Positions 26,297 through 34,609 of a DNA stretch of 64,000 nucleotides are shown in pieces (positions within the stretch are counted from its first letter, which is position 1; every line of letters begins with the position of its first letter). This DNA comes from Novosphingobium resinovorum (lineage in GTDB: Bacteria > Pseudomonadota > Alphaproteobacteria > Sphingomonadales > Sphingomonadaceae): assembly GCF_001742225.1 (NCBI RefSeq), contig NZ_CP017075.1, positions 3,688,001-3,752,000 on the forward strand, written 5' to 3'. The translations under genes and the position numbers were made by a program. Below the pieces are notes generated by a model. That model did not search any database, was not told the origin of the DNA, and saw only the letters and a program-made list of their open reading frames with translations.

Positions 26297-27307
26297 ATGA
26301 CCGGCAGGCTGGAATTCAGCTACCTCTACGATTTCCGCAATCCGGCCCCGTGGCGCCGTCCGCCCGAAGCGCTCTACGCCGAAATCCTCGACGTGGTCGC
26401 GGAAACCGAAGCGTTGGGCTTCGACGGCGCCTTCGTGCCCGAGCACCATCTCGCCGAGGACGGCTACATGTCCTCGCCGCTGGTGGCGCTCGCCGCGATG
26501 GCTGCACGCACGCGGCGGATGCGGCTGGGCACCGGCATCGCGCTTGCCCCTCTCTACGAGCCGCTGCGGTTCGCACAGGACTGCGCGGTGCTCGACAGTC
26601 TGTCCGGCGGACGGCTGCAACTGGGGCTCGCGATCGGCTATCGTGCGCGGGAGTACGCGGCGCACGGGCTGGATTTCACCAAGCGCGGCGCCCGGTTCGA
26701 CGAATTCCTGGAGATCGTGCGCCGCCTTTGGTCCGGCGAGACGGTAGACTTCGAAGGCCGCTTCTTCACTCTTCACGGCGCCAAGGCCGGGCCGCTCTCA
26801 AGCCGGGGGCATATCCCGCTCTACATCGGCGGCTTCGCGCCCAAGGCGATGGAGCGGGTTGCGCGGCACGGCCTTGGCTACTTCGGCAATCCCGAGATCT
26901 GGCCGCTCTACCGCGAGAAACTGGAAGCGGCGGGCAAGGACCCAGCCGATGCACGCATCTGGATACAGGGCCTGATGCTGGTCGTCGCCGAGGACAAGGC
27001 GGCGGCGCTGGAGGAACTGGCGCCCCATTTTCACCACGTCAACAACAGCTACGGCGCCTGGATGAACGAGGATAGGGCGATTGGCCTGGACGGTCCGACG
27101 ATCCAGCCGATGAGCCTCGATGCCTTCAAGGCCAGCGGCATCCTGCAGATCCTGACCCCGTCCGAGGCGGTCGCCTACTTCCACCGCCTGCTGGAAAAGG
27201 CCCCAGTCGAGCAATTCACGATGATGATGCCGCCCGGCCTTCCGGCGGAGCGCTTCCTCGCTTATGCGGGGCTCTTCGCGCGGGAGGTGCTCCCGCATTT
27301 CCAGTGA
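26297..27307 (+). CDS. LLM-class flavin-dependent monooxygenase
   Basis: A 336-aa bacterial luciferase-like protein, using reduced FMN or F420. The TIM-barrel pattern is clear: GFDGAFVPEHHLAEDGYMSS, RRMRLGTGIALAPLYEP, and GRLQLGLAIGYR. Segment FHHVNNSYGAWMNED near the C-terminus is typical of class members. The stop overlaps the IclR regulator, so it is probably regulated by it. Substrate unknown. Confidence 0.9.
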   Translation: MTGRLEFSYLYDFRNPAPWRRPPEALYAEILDVVAETEALGFDGAFVPEHHLAEDGYMSSPLVALAAMAARTRRMRLGTGIALAPLYEPLRFAQDCAVLDSLSGGRLQLGLAIGYRAREYAAHGLDFTKRGARFDEFLEIVRRLWSGETVDFEGRFFTLHGAKAGPLSSRGHIPLYIGGFAPKAMERVARHGLGYFGNPEIWPLYREKLEAAGKDPADARIWIQGLMLVVAEDKAAALEELAPHFHHVNNSYGAWMNEDRAIGLDGPTIQPMSLDAFKASGILQILTPSEAVAYFHRLLEKAPVEQFTMMMPPGLPAERFLAYAGLFAREVLPHFQ

Positions 27308-28113
27308 GGGCTTGCGTGATCGAGGATGCGGAGAAGGACGGCGAGCGCCGGGGCGGGTCGCCGCAGTCGGTCACCCGGGTCATCCGCCTGCTCGAAGCCC
27401 TCTGCGTCAGCAGCGAGCCGGTGTCGCTGGCCGATCTCAGCCGCCGTCTGAAGACCCCGAAGAGCAGTCTTGCGGCGCTGCTGCGCGGGCTGGCGGACGA
27501 GGATCTCGTCGTCGCGGCCGATGGCGTCTGGCGGCTCGGTCCGGGCGCTTTCGGCCTCGGCAGCGCGCTGACCGAGGCGCGGCGGCGGCTGCAAAGCTCC
27601 GACCTCGTGCGCGACGGGATGCGGCGGCTGGCCGCGCGCAGCGGGGAGACCGTGCTGCTGGCAGTGGGCGACCATGACGGCGACATGGTCACGTACGTGG
27701 ACCTCGTGGAGAGCCGCAACGTGGTGCGCTATTCGGTCTCGATCGGGGACAGGCGGCCGCTCTACGCGACGGCGGCGGGGCGGGTGCTCCTGTCCATGTG
27801 TTCGCCCTCGGCGGTCGATGCCTACCTCAAGCGCGTGACGCTGACGCGGCTGGCGCCGGGGACCGAGATCGACCCCGCCGCGCTGGCGCTGGCAGTCGAG
27901 CAGGCCCGCGCGAAAGGGTGCGCCCAGACTGTCGATCAGGCGGCCGAGGGCGTCACCGGTACGGCCTGCGTGGTGCGCGATGCGGCGGGCGGGGTCGTCG
28001 GCGCGCTGGTTGCCGCCGCGCCCAGCGCGCGCGCGGCGGGGCGGCTTGAAGAACTCGTCCGGTTGGTGCGGGACGAGGCCGCCGCGATCTCGCGCAGTCT
28101 GGGGTTCAGGTAG
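27304..28113 (+). CDS. IclR family transcriptional regulator
   Basis: A 269-aa regulator. The N-terminal winged helix (SVTRVIRLLEALCVSSEPVS, then LADLSRRLKTPKSSLAALL) binds DNA; the C-terminal IclR effector domain has RPLYATAAGRVLL and VDQAAEGVTGTACVV. GTG at 27304 overlaps the monooxygenase stop; GTG at 27316 is a possible alternative. It likely controls the upstream flavin monooxygenase; an effector cannot be predicted. Confidence 0.92.
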   Translation: MRACVIEDAEKDGERRGGSPQSVTRVIRLLEALCVSSEPVSLADLSRRLKTPKSSLAALLRGLADEDLVVAADGVWRLGPGAFGLGSALTEARRRLQSSDLVRDGMRRLAARSGETVLLAVGDHDGDMVTYVDLVESRNVVRYSVSIGDRRPLYATAAGRVLLSMCSPSAVDAYLKRVTLTRLAPGTEIDPAALALAVEQARAKGCAQTVDQAAEGVTGTACVVRDAAGGVVGALVAAAPSARAAGRLEELVRLVRDEAAAISRSLGFR

Positions 28114-28174
28114 GGCGCGCCCGTTTCATGTCATGTCGTCCTATCCGCGAAGGCAGTCGGCCCGCGGGCATGGT

Positions 28175-28483
28175 TCACCGCTTGCGCACGAACTCCGCGC
28201 GCAGCACCAGCCCCTTGATGCCGGGATAGCGGCAGTCGATCTCCTGCGCATCGCCGGTCAGGCGGATCGCGGGGATCACCGTCCCGCGCTTCAGCGTCTG
28301 GCCTGCGCCCTTGACGTCGAGGTCCTTGATCAGCGTCACCGAATCGCCGTCGGCGAGCACATTGCCGACCGCGTCGCGGACTTCCACGGCATCGGCCGCC
28401 GCGCGCTTCGCCGTCAGTTCCGAGGCAGGCAGCCATTCGCCGCTGTCCTCGTCGTAGACATAATCCTCGTCGTCGCTTGCCAT
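28175..28483 (-). CDS. PhnA/YjdM-like zinc-ribbon-less alkylphosphonate domain protein
   Basis: A 102-aa acidic protein. The C-terminal half (VRDAVGNVLADGDSVTLIKD, then KRGTVIPAIRLTGDAQEIDC) is the PhnA C-terminal SH3-like domain. The usual N-terminal zinc ribbon with four Cys is replaced by an acidic segment (DDEDYVYDEDSGEWLPAS). ATG at 28483 has AGGAGA 8 bp upstream on the minus strand. The historical link to alkylphosphonate use is weak. It converges on the IclR gene. Confidence 0.85.
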   Translation of the reverse strand: MASDDEDYVYDEDSGEWLPASELTAKRAAADAVEVRDAVGNVLADGDSVTLIKDLDVKGAGQTLKRGTVIPAIRLTGDAQEIDCRYPGIKGLVLRAEFVRKR

Positions 28484-28603
28484 GATCCATTCTCCTGATG
28501 CCTTTGCGCCCTTGGCAGCGCGACGCGCGTTTGACCAGCAGCATGCCGCCTTCGCAGCATCGCGCGCCGGTGCTACGGTGCCGGTTCTCAAGGAGGGCCA
28601 CGC

Positions 28604-28888
28604 ATGCGCAACCCGACCACCGAATGGATGAAGCTCGCCCACGACAGCTACTGGCTCTGGGCGGAATCGCTCATGGTCATGGGCATGCGCACCAGCGATA
28701 TGATGACCGGCAAGGGCAGCGACCGCGAAAATGCACTGATGGTGTCGGAAAAGGTCAGGGCGGCCGCCGAAGTGGGCATGATGCTGGCGACGTCGAGTGC
28801 ATCTCCGAAGACCGCCGGAAAGGCCGTGCGCCATTACCGCCGCAAGGTCACCGCAAACCGTAAACGCCTCGCCCGGAAGAAATCATGA
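28604..28888 (+). CDS. hypothetical protein, paralogue of the 31251-31547 product
   Basis: A 94-aa protein I do not recognise as a named family. It starts MRNPTTEWMKLAHDSYWLWA with a Trp/Met-rich helix and ends in a basic tail (KAVRHYRRKVTANRKRLARK). The segment MVSEKVRAAAEVGMMLATS aligns with MVTEKVWAGWEVGMALATG of the protein at 31251, and both have an HYRR motif. A GGAGGG ribosome site precedes it. It overlaps the DUF72 gene by 4 bp. Confidence 0.65.
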   Translation: MRNPTTEWMKLAHDSYWLWAESLMVMGMRTSDMMTGKGSDRENALMVSEKVRAAAEVGMMLATSSASPKTAGKAVRHYRRKVTANRKRLARKKS

Positions 28889-29628
28889 GTGTTCATATCG
28901 GCATTGGCGGCTGGACTTACGAGCCATGGCGCGGGCTGTTCTATCCCAAGGGCCTCACCCAGTCGCGCGAACTGGCCTACGTCGGCGAGCACCTGACCGG
29001 CACCGAGATCAACGCCACCTTCTATCGCGGCCAGAGCGCCGCCAGCTTTGCCAAGTGGCGCGACGCGGTGCCCGGCGGCTTCCGCTTCGCGCTCAAGGGC
29101 AGCCGGTACTGCACCAACCGCAAGGACTTGTCCGAGGCGGGCGAGAGCGTGGCGCGGTTCATGGCGCAGGGGCTGGTCGAACTGGGCGACAAGCTCGGCC
29201 CGATCAACTGGCAGCTTGCCGCCACCAAGAAGTTCGATGCGGCCGAGATCGCCGCCTTCCTCGCCCTGCTGCCCGCCAGCCACGAGGGCCTGACGGTGCG
29301 CCACGCGATCGAGGCAAGGCACGAGAGTTTCGACGATTCGGCCTTCTTCGACTTGTGCCGCAAGGCCGGGGTAGCGGTGGCGCTGGCCGATTCGCCCAAA
29401 TATGCAGTGCTGGATGCGACGGACTGCGCTCCGTTCGTCTACGCCCGCCTGCAGAACGCGCAAAGCGAACTGGAACAGGGCTATCCGGACGAAGACCTCG
29501 ACACATGGGCAAAGCGTGTCGGCGACTGGACCGGACAAGGCCGCGAAGCATTTGTCTTTTTCATCAATGGCGCGAAGGAGCGGGCGCCTGCTGCGGCAAT
29601 GAAGCTGATCGAGAAAGTCGGGCGCTGA
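28885..29628 (+). CDS. DUF72 domain protein
   Basis: A 247-aa protein of the DUF72 (YecE) family, a TIM-barrel-like fold of unknown activity. Signatures: IGIGGWTYEPWRGLFYP at the N-terminus, GTEINATFYR, FRFALKGSRYCTN, and FVFFINGAKERAP at the end. It overlaps the preceding small protein (ATGA). A strong terminator follows at 29666. Confidence 0.92.
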   Translation: MSVHIGIGGWTYEPWRGLFYPKGLTQSRELAYVGEHLTGTEINATFYRGQSAASFAKWRDAVPGGFRFALKGSRYCTNRKDLSEAGESVARFMAQGLVELGDKLGPINWQLAATKKFDAAEIAAFLALLPASHEGLTVRHAIEARHESFDDSAFFDLCRKAGVAVALADSPKYAVLDATDCAPFVYARLQNAQSELEQGYPDEDLDTWAKRVGDWTGQGREAFVFFINGAKERAPAAAMKLIEKVGR

Positions 29629-29665
29629 GGATGCTGCAGGGTGCGACGCCGACAGTCCCGGGAGC

Positions 29666-29693
29666 GCGAGGGTAATAACCCTCGCATTTTCTT
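29666..29693 (+). terminator. intrinsic terminator after the DUF72 gene
   Basis: GCGAGGGT (29666-29673) pairs with ACCCTCGC (29678-29685) across a 4-nt loop, followed by ATTTTCTT. This is a clear Rho-independent signal for the 28604-29628 unit. Confidence 0.88.
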
Positions 29694-29755
29694 ACCCTTG
29701 GCATCTTTGTCGATCGCCCCGGCAACCTGAGCGATTGCGATCCGTTTCGGCTATC

Positions 29756-30349
29756 ATGAAACGGATTGCCGCGCTCGCCGCTCTCGTCCTGCTGCCCCTC
29801 GCCGCCTGCTCGTCCGGGCCGGAGGAGCCGAGTGTAACCGCTTCCGCGAGCGAGGAGGCTCTGGCCAGCGAGGCCGCGCCTTCGGAGGCTGCGCCCGCCG
29901 TCGCTCCGGCGAGCGACCCTAAAGTGCTTGGCTTGGAAGGGCTGGGTGACCTGAAGATCGGTCAGCCGGTGCCCAAGGGCAGTTCCTGGGCGTCACGCGG
30001 CGCACAGGAAAGCGACAGTTGCACGGCGATCAGCTCGCCTGACTACCCCGGCGTCTATGCCATCGTCACCGAGGGCAAGGTGCGCCGCATCACGCTGGGC
30101 GCGAATTCCACGGTCAAGCTGGCCGAGGGTATCGGCGTCGGCGCGACCGAGGGCGACGTGAAGAAGTGGTTCGCCGGTTTCCGCGAGGAGCCGCACAAGT
30201 ACGAGGCCGCGCCCGCCAAGTACCTGACCGCTCCCAATGCCCGCCCGGGAGAATGGGCGCTGCGCTTCGAGATCAAGTCTGACGGCAAGGTCGGCCTGAT
30301 CCATGTCGGCGAGATGCCGGTGCTGGCCTATGTGGAAGGCTGTGGCTGA
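29756..30349 (+). CDS. hypothetical lipoprotein
   Basis: A 197-aa exported lipoprotein: KRIAALAALVLLPLAAC gives a lipid-anchored Cys near residue 18. An Ser/Glu/Ala/Pro-rich linker follows (about 20-65), then a domain with LEGLGDLKIGQPVPKGSSWA and a pair of Cys (DSCTAISS and VEGCG) that may form a disulfide. The ATG at 29756 gives the best signal; an ORF start seven codons upstream is less likely. Function unknown. Confidence 0.75.
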   Translation: MKRIAALAALVLLPLAACSSGPEEPSVTASASEEALASEAAPSEAAPAVAPASDPKVLGLEGLGDLKIGQPVPKGSSWASRGAQESDSCTAISSPDYPGVYAIVTEGKVRRITLGANSTVKLAEGIGVGATEGDVKKWFAGFREEPHKYEAAPAKYLTAPNARPGEWALRFEIKSDGKVGLIHVGEMPVLAYVEGCG

Positions 30350-30388
30350 GGGGTTTCCCCGGGTCGTGCCGCCGGGCATGGTCGGGCG

Positions 30389-30691
30389 ATGAACCACTAC
30401 CTGCTGATCTATCACCTCGCGCCCGGTTACCTCGAGCGCCGGGCCGAATTTCGCGCCGCGCATCTGGACCTCGCATGGCAGGCGGCCGAGCGCGGCGAAC
30501 TGTTGCTTGGCGGCGCGGTCGAGGATCCGCTCGATACGGCGATGCTGCTGTTCGCCGGCGAGGGGCCGGAAGCTGCGGAGGCTTTCGCCGAGGCCGACCC
30601 TTATGTGACCGAGGGCTTGGTCGAGCGCTGGAACGTCCGGCGCTGGGTGACCGTCGTGGGCAAAGAGGCTTCGGCTCCGGTGAGGCCGTGA
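30389..30691 (+). CDS. YciI family protein
   Basis: A 100-aa dimeric ferredoxin-like-fold protein. It begins NHYLLIYHLAPGYLERRAEF and has the family's RAAHLDLAWQAAERGELLLGG (first part shown) and a His/Asp pair near the N-terminus. Members act as small hydrolases or dehalogenases in a few cases; no assignment here. The stop overlaps the next gene (GTGA). Confidence 0.85.
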   Translation: MNHYLLIYHLAPGYLERRAEFRAAHLDLAWQAAERGELLLGGAVEDPLDTAMLLFAGEGPEAAEAFAEADPYVTEGLVERWNVRRWVTVVGKEASAPVRP

Positions 30692-31068
30692 GCGAACTGG
30701 CGATCCGCAGCCGCCGAGCCGCCTTCAACAGGGCCATTGCGGACGGCGATGCGGCGGCGATCGGGCCAATGCTGGCGCGCGACTGCGTCATGGTTACCGG
30801 CACCGACAGCGCCGTGATCGCGGGCCGGATGGCGCAAGTGAAAGTCTGGCGGCGTGAGTTCGGCCATTCCGGGCGGATGGTCTATGTTCGCACGTCCGAA
30901 AGCGTGGCCATTTCTTCCGCCGAGCCGATCGCCATGGAGCACGGACGCTGGTACGGAACGCAAGGTGGTTCGGAAATTCCCGGAGCCTCGGGCACTTACG
31001 CCGCCAAGTGGCGCGAAGTGGCGGGAGAATGGGTAATCGAAGCCGAAATCTTCGTGACGTTTTCGTGA
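30688..31068 (+). CDS. nuclear transport factor 2-like (DUF4440) protein
   Basis: A 126-aa soluble protein. The SnoaL-like fold shows RRAAFNRAIADGDAAAIGPM, ARDCVMVTGTDSAVI and ends WVIEAEIFVTF. GTG at 30688 overlaps the YciI stop and was chosen for coupling. Members bind small hydrophobic ligands or act as isomerases; activity here is unknown. Confidence 0.85.
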   Translation: MSELAIRSRRAAFNRAIADGDAAAIGPMLARDCVMVTGTDSAVIAGRMAQVKVWRREFGHSGRMVYVRTSESVAISSAEPIAMEHGRWYGTQGGSEIPGASGTYAAKWREVAGEWVIEAEIFVTFS

Positions 31069-31250
31069 CGGGGTGTGACGCATGGCATGAAATCGTTTCC
31101 TAAGGCGGGTGAGTTCGATTAAGGAGCCGCCCGCAACCCGGCGCGCCGGTCGAGCGCTCCGGGCAATTCCCGAGGATGTTCGATGCCTGGCAGCCGGCTC
31201 TCCGGACCGCGCGCAATCCTTGCGTGCGGCGGGGGCATAAGGACGTGTCG

Positions 31251-31547
31251 ATGAAGCAGGATGTCGCCGGAGAAGCTCTGCTGCGTGATACCGGCAAGCT
31301 CTGGGTCGAGGCCGGATCGGTGATCGCGCTGCGCACCGCCCGCATCGGCTGGGGCGATCCTCTGGCGGGCGACGAGATGGTCCGCATGGTCACCGAAAAG
31401 GTCTGGGCGGGCTGGGAAGTCGGCATGGCGCTGGCGACCGGGCAGTTCGGGCACGATCCCGAGACGGTGTGCCGCCGCACGGTGAACCACTATCGCCGCG
31501 CCGTGCGCAAGAATCTGCGCCGCCTTTCGGCGAACGATCAGGCCTGA
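31251..31547 (+). CDS. hypothetical protein, paralogue of the 28604-28888 product
   Basis: A 98-aa protein. It shares with the product at 28604 the core MVTEKVWAGWEVGMALATG and the basic NHYRRAVRKNLRRLS tail. The N-terminal part is unrelated (KQDVAGEALLRDTGKLW). ATG at 31251 is preceded by AAGGAC 8 bp upstream. Amphipathic helices dominate. Some features recall phasin-like proteins, which is only a guess. Confidence 0.65.
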   Translation: MKQDVAGEALLRDTGKLWVEAGSVIALRTARIGWGDPLAGDEMVRMVTEKVWAGWEVGMALATGQFGHDPETVCRRTVNHYRRAVRKNLRRLSANDQA

Positions 31548-31575
31548 TCCAAATCCTTCCGTCGGCCTCTGTCCC

Positions 31576-32070
31576 TCAGGGCGTGTTCTCGGCCGACAGT
31601 ACGTCCTGAGCTGCATCGGCGGCGCGCGCTGCTGCGTCGGCAGCGGCGTCTGCACGAGGGGCTGCCGGTGACTGGGCCGGTGACCGGTCTGGTGCCGGCT
31701 GGCTACCCTCCGCAGCGTAGCCCTCGCCTTGATAGGGAGCATGGCTGCCGTATTGGCGACGTTCCCAGGCGCCATCGTCATAGTCGTCCGGCGGGCCGTA
31801 ACCGTAAGGCGCGTAGTGCTGCTGCGGTTCGGGCGGCATCGGCGGTCCGGCGTCGTCGGAGCCCCGACCGAAGGGCCAGGCGGGAGAATTGAGGGCGGAC
31901 AGGCCCTCGTCCAGCCACGAGCGCCGGGCAGGCGAGCTGTCTTCCATGGTGGCGGAGCGATGCGATTGGGGCTGGGAGAATCGCGGCATCGCGCCGGTCG
32001 TCATGACGGCGAAGGCCGCGCCGGCGATACCGCCGACCACCAGCAAAAGGGCGAACTTGGCTCCACTCAT
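31576..32070 (-). CDS. hypothetical membrane-anchored protein with disordered Pro/Ala-rich region
   Basis: A 164-aa protein with a single N-terminal hydrophobic helix (SGAKFALLLVVGGIAGAAFA) and no clear cleavage motif, so it is probably anchored. The remainder is disordered: a Pro/Tyr/Gly stretch (PPEPQQHYAPYGYGPPDD) followed by Ala/Asp-rich repeats at the C-terminus. No domain is recognised. The extracytoplasmic side is the likely location. Confidence 0.65.
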   Translation of the reverse strand: MSGAKFALLLVVGGIAGAAFAVMTTGAMPRFSQPQSHRSATMEDSSPARRSWLDEGLSALNSPAWPFGRGSDDAGPPMPPEPQQHYAPYGYGPPDDYDDGAWERRQYGSHAPYQGEGYAAEGSQPAPDRSPAQSPAAPRADAAADAAARAADAAQDVLSAENTP

Positions 32071-32137
32071 CGGCTCGGGCCACGGCTGTCTTGCATGATG
32101 GCGGGGTATCCCGTCGCAGCTGTCGGCCTGCTGAACG

Positions 32138-32183
32138 CAAAGAAAAAGGCGCCGTCCCGCACGGAGGGGGACGGCGCCTGGTT
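32138..32183 (-). terminator. intrinsic terminator of the 90-aa gene
   Basis: Read on the minus strand, AGGCGCCGTCCCC (32179-32167) pairs with GGGACGGCGCCT (32158-32147), followed by TTTTTCTTT. It is about 95 bp after the stop of the gene at 32274-32546 and has the full form of a Rho-independent terminator. Confidence 0.85.
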
Positions 32184-32273
32184 CGGCGCTCAGCGGCTAC
32201 CCGGGCGTTGGGAGAGGAGGACTGCCCGGAAGAAGCGCGAGCGCGCGATCAGTATGCCCGATCGGTAGCTCGA

Positions 32274-32546
32274 TTACTCGCCGAGGTGCAGCTTGGCGGC
32301 TTCGGCGGTCGTGAACGAGACGTAACGGCTGTTGTAGGTGCCGGTCACGCGGCCGCCCTTGACGTAGAGGCGGAAGGGGATGCCCGCCGAGGTCGCGCCG
32401 TCGATCACGGTAACCTTGCCCTTCTGGGCAGTGGTGTAGTTGTAGTTGACGCCTTCGTGCGAGAATTCGCGGCTGTCGTCGGCCTGGGCGACGGCGGGAA
32501 CGGCGAGGAGAGCAACGGCGGCAGAGGCGAGAACAGTCTTGAACAT
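32274..32546 (-). CDS. small exported hypothetical protein, 90 aa
   Basis: A 90-aa protein with a signal peptide (FKTVLASAAVALLAVPAVA-QA). The mature portion, about 68 aa, is beta-rich (EGVNYNYTTAQKGKVTVIDG, then VTGTYNSRYVSF) with a C-terminal EAAKLHLGE. It resembles small conserved sphingomonad periplasmic proteins of unknown function. A strong terminator on the same strand at 32138-32183 suggests substantial expression as a single-gene unit. Start codon context (minus strand) is weak. Confidence 0.75.
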   Translation of the reverse strand: MFKTVLASAAVALLAVPAVAQADDSREFSHEGVNYNYTTAQKGKVTVIDGATSAGIPFRLYVKGGRVTGTYNSRYVSFTTAEAAKLHLGE

Positions 32547-32854
32547 GGCAAAATCCTTAGATTCTGGATGAGGCTGGATCGCCTCGGGCGACGTTTATCT
32601 TGTGCGCTGCAGCAAAAGCGGATGTTGAACGGGAGTGCAATTTCAATACCCGAACCGGGTGTTGCAAGTTTTGCAATCATCGGACAATGTGCCTGATTTT
32701 TAAGCAAATCGGCGTTGCCAGGCGCGAAGAAAAAACAAGCATGACCGCAAATTCATCATCGTCGGGTCAGGGAATCAGCCGAATCACACCGGCGGCCTGT
32801 CGAATCGCATGCGAAAGTTTGCCCGCCGGCCGGGAGAGGCGTACCGTGCAACTC

Positions 32855-33295
32855 ATGTCGAGCATCAGACCGTACCGGGCGAGCGCACTGCTGGCCATTT
32901 TCGCAGTTGCAGCATGTCATTCCGCTTCGGACGGGTTGCCCGGTGATCCTGCCGATCATCGGCCGTGGAACGGCATCGCCGTCACGGAGACCGTGCACTT
33001 CGTCGGTACGGAGCCGTTCTGGGGCGGGCAGGTCGCGTCCTCGCGCCTGACGTATACAACCCCGGATAATGCCGAAGGCGAAACAGTGCCGGTCACCCGC
33101 TTCGCCGGTCGCGGCGGGGTTTCGTTCAGCGGAAAGCTGTCGGGCGGTGCGGCGACGCTGGCGGTCACGCCGTCGGTCTGCAGCGACGGCATGTCGGACA
33201 CGCGCTATCCCTTTACCATCACCTTGCAGATCGGCGAGGAAACGCGGCAGGGCTGCGGCTGGACCGACCGCAGCCCGCGCACGGGCAGCAATTAG
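32855..33295 (+). CDS. COG3650-like lipoprotein
   Basis: A 146-aa protein. The N-terminus (MSSIRPYRASALLAIFAVAAC) is a lipoprotein signal with Cys at residue 21. The body has FVGTEPFWGGQVASSRLTYT and YPFTITLQIGEETRQGCGW, typical of the COG3650 family of predicted periplasmic proteins. ATG at 32855 is selected because it starts the signal. It converges on the OsmC-like gene and their ends overlap by 4 bp. Confidence 0.78.
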   Translation: MSSIRPYRASALLAIFAVAACHSASDGLPGDPADHRPWNGIAVTETVHFVGTEPFWGGQVASSRLTYTTPDNAEGETVPVTRFAGRGGVSFSGKLSGGAATLAVTPSVCSDGMSDTRYPFTITLQIGEETRQGCGWTDRSPRTGSN

Positions 33296-33720
33296 TCGCC
33301 GAGCGACTTTTCGAGCGTGATCTCGCAGTTCAGGAGCTTGGAGATCGGGCAGCCGGCCTTGGCTTCGTCGGCGATGCTGGCGAAGTCCTCGGGCGTGATG
33401 CCGGGTATGGACGCGGTGAGAGTCAGGGCCGACTTGGTGACGGAGAAGCCGTCGCCGTCCTTGTCGAGCGTGACCGTGCACTGGGTGTCGAGGGTGCCTT
33501 CGGCGTGCCCTGCGCGGGCGAGCGCGAAGCTGGTCGCCATGGTGAAGCAGGCGGCGTGCGCGGCGGCGATCAGTTCCTCGGGGTTGGTGCCGGGCTGGCC
33601 TTCGAAGCGGGTGCCAAAGCCGTAGGGCTGGTCTGACAACACGCCCGAGCGCGTGGTGATCGAGCCCTTGCCGTCCTTGCCGAGACCGACATAACGGGCG
33701 GAAGCGGTATTGGTGGTCAT
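33292..33720 (-). CDS. OsmC family peroxiredoxin/organic hydroperoxide resistance protein
   Basis: A 142-aa protein. OsmC/Ohr enzymes reduce organic peroxides with a pair of Cys. The first is in HAACFTMATSFAL (about 60) and the second in AGCPISKLLNCEI (about 124); both are present. It has the normal N-terminal strand TASARYVGLGKDGKGSI and a GTNPEELIAAAHA helix. Upstream, a 400-bp non-coding region separates it from the next gene. Confidence 0.93.
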   Translation of the reverse strand: MTTNTASARYVGLGKDGKGSITTRSGVLSDQPYGFGTRFEGQPGTNPEELIAAAHAACFTMATSFALARAGHAEGTLDTQCTVTLDKDGDGFSVTKSALTLTASIPGITPEDFASIADEAKAGCPISKLLNCEITLEKSLGD

Positions 33721-34125
33721 GTCGAGGTTCCCCTGGTGCTGATGCTACTGCTGGCGGGCCGAAGTGGCGCTGGCTGCAACGCCGGGGCTCTGTACAGGTT
33801 CCGAAAGTCTGCCGCGTGACGATGCCGCAGCGGGTTTGGCGAGCCTCGCGTTGCAGCACGAGGCTACGCCCGGGCGATGCTTCCTGGAAGAGCCTTTTAC
33901 GCCTTGGCACCGGGCAGGGGGCGCGGCGCCCTCACATCCCGCCGAAAGCGGGGCTGATGCCCGTGATACCATGCGGTACACCAATCGTTGCGCACCGCAA
34001 AAAGCGCAGAAATCCTAAGCTTCTTGAGGATTGTTCGCTTTGTCGCGGTGGGTGCGCATGGTACCTCTCGGCTTGTGAGATGACGGCCCGCGACGACGGT
34101 GCCGCACCGGAAGAGGATAGTTGTC
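33721..34125. other. 405-bp intergenic region with hairpins, no recognised gene
   Basis: Contains GCCTCGCGTTGCAGCACGAGGC (about 33841-33862), AATCCT/AGGATT (about 34013-34030) and short GC palindromes. Several small open frames lack ribosome sites. A small RNA is possible but not supported. Promoters for the flanking divergent genes must lie here. Confidence 0.5.
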
Positions 34126-34479
34126 ATGAAGCGATTCCTGACAGCATTGCAGGTAGGGTTTGCCCTGTCGGCAATGGCTTTCCCGTCAGCAATGGCGATG
34201 ACCGGAACCGGTCACGCTGCCGAAGTGTCCGTCGAGGCGGATGCGATGACCGGTGCGTACTACATGCGCGACAGCCTGGTTCCCCGAGCGGACGATCTCG
34301 CCCTGCTCCAGCGCAAGCCCGCGCTCTACCTTGCCAGTTTCAACGACGGCATGGCGACGGTGGCCTATTCGCTGGAGAAAGGGCGGATCGTCTACCGGGT
34401 GGTCACCGGTGAGATCGGGGATGGTGCCCGGGCCGAGATCGACCGCGCGCTGGTCCGTCTGCAGCGCAAGGTCGCATGA
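34126..34479 (+). CDS. exported hypothetical protein, 117 aa
   Basis: A 117-aa protein with a signal peptide (KRFLTALQVGFALSAMAFPS followed by AMA). The mature part begins near EVSVEADAMTGAYYMRD and has a C-terminal helix (EIDRALVRLQRKVA). No family recognised. ATG at 34126 follows AAGAGGATAG, a good ribosome site. Hairpin GCGCGAAGG/CCTTCGCGC (34512-34538) follows and probably serves both this gene and the converging glycosyltransferase. Confidence 0.65.
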   Translation: MKRFLTALQVGFALSAMAFPSAMAMTGTGHAAEVSVEADAMTGAYYMRDSLVPRADDLALLQRKPALYLASFNDGMATVAYSLEKGRIVYRVVTGEIGDGARAEIDRALVRLQRKVA

Positions 34480-34609
34480 CGGTATAAAAAGAGAAGACGC
34501 AGGGAGAACGCGCGCGAAGGTCGGCTGGGCCTTCGCGCAGAGCCGAGGGAAGGGGAGAAGCGCAAGGCGCGGCGGGTAGCCACCACCGCCGCGTCTTGTT
34601 GCTATGTGC

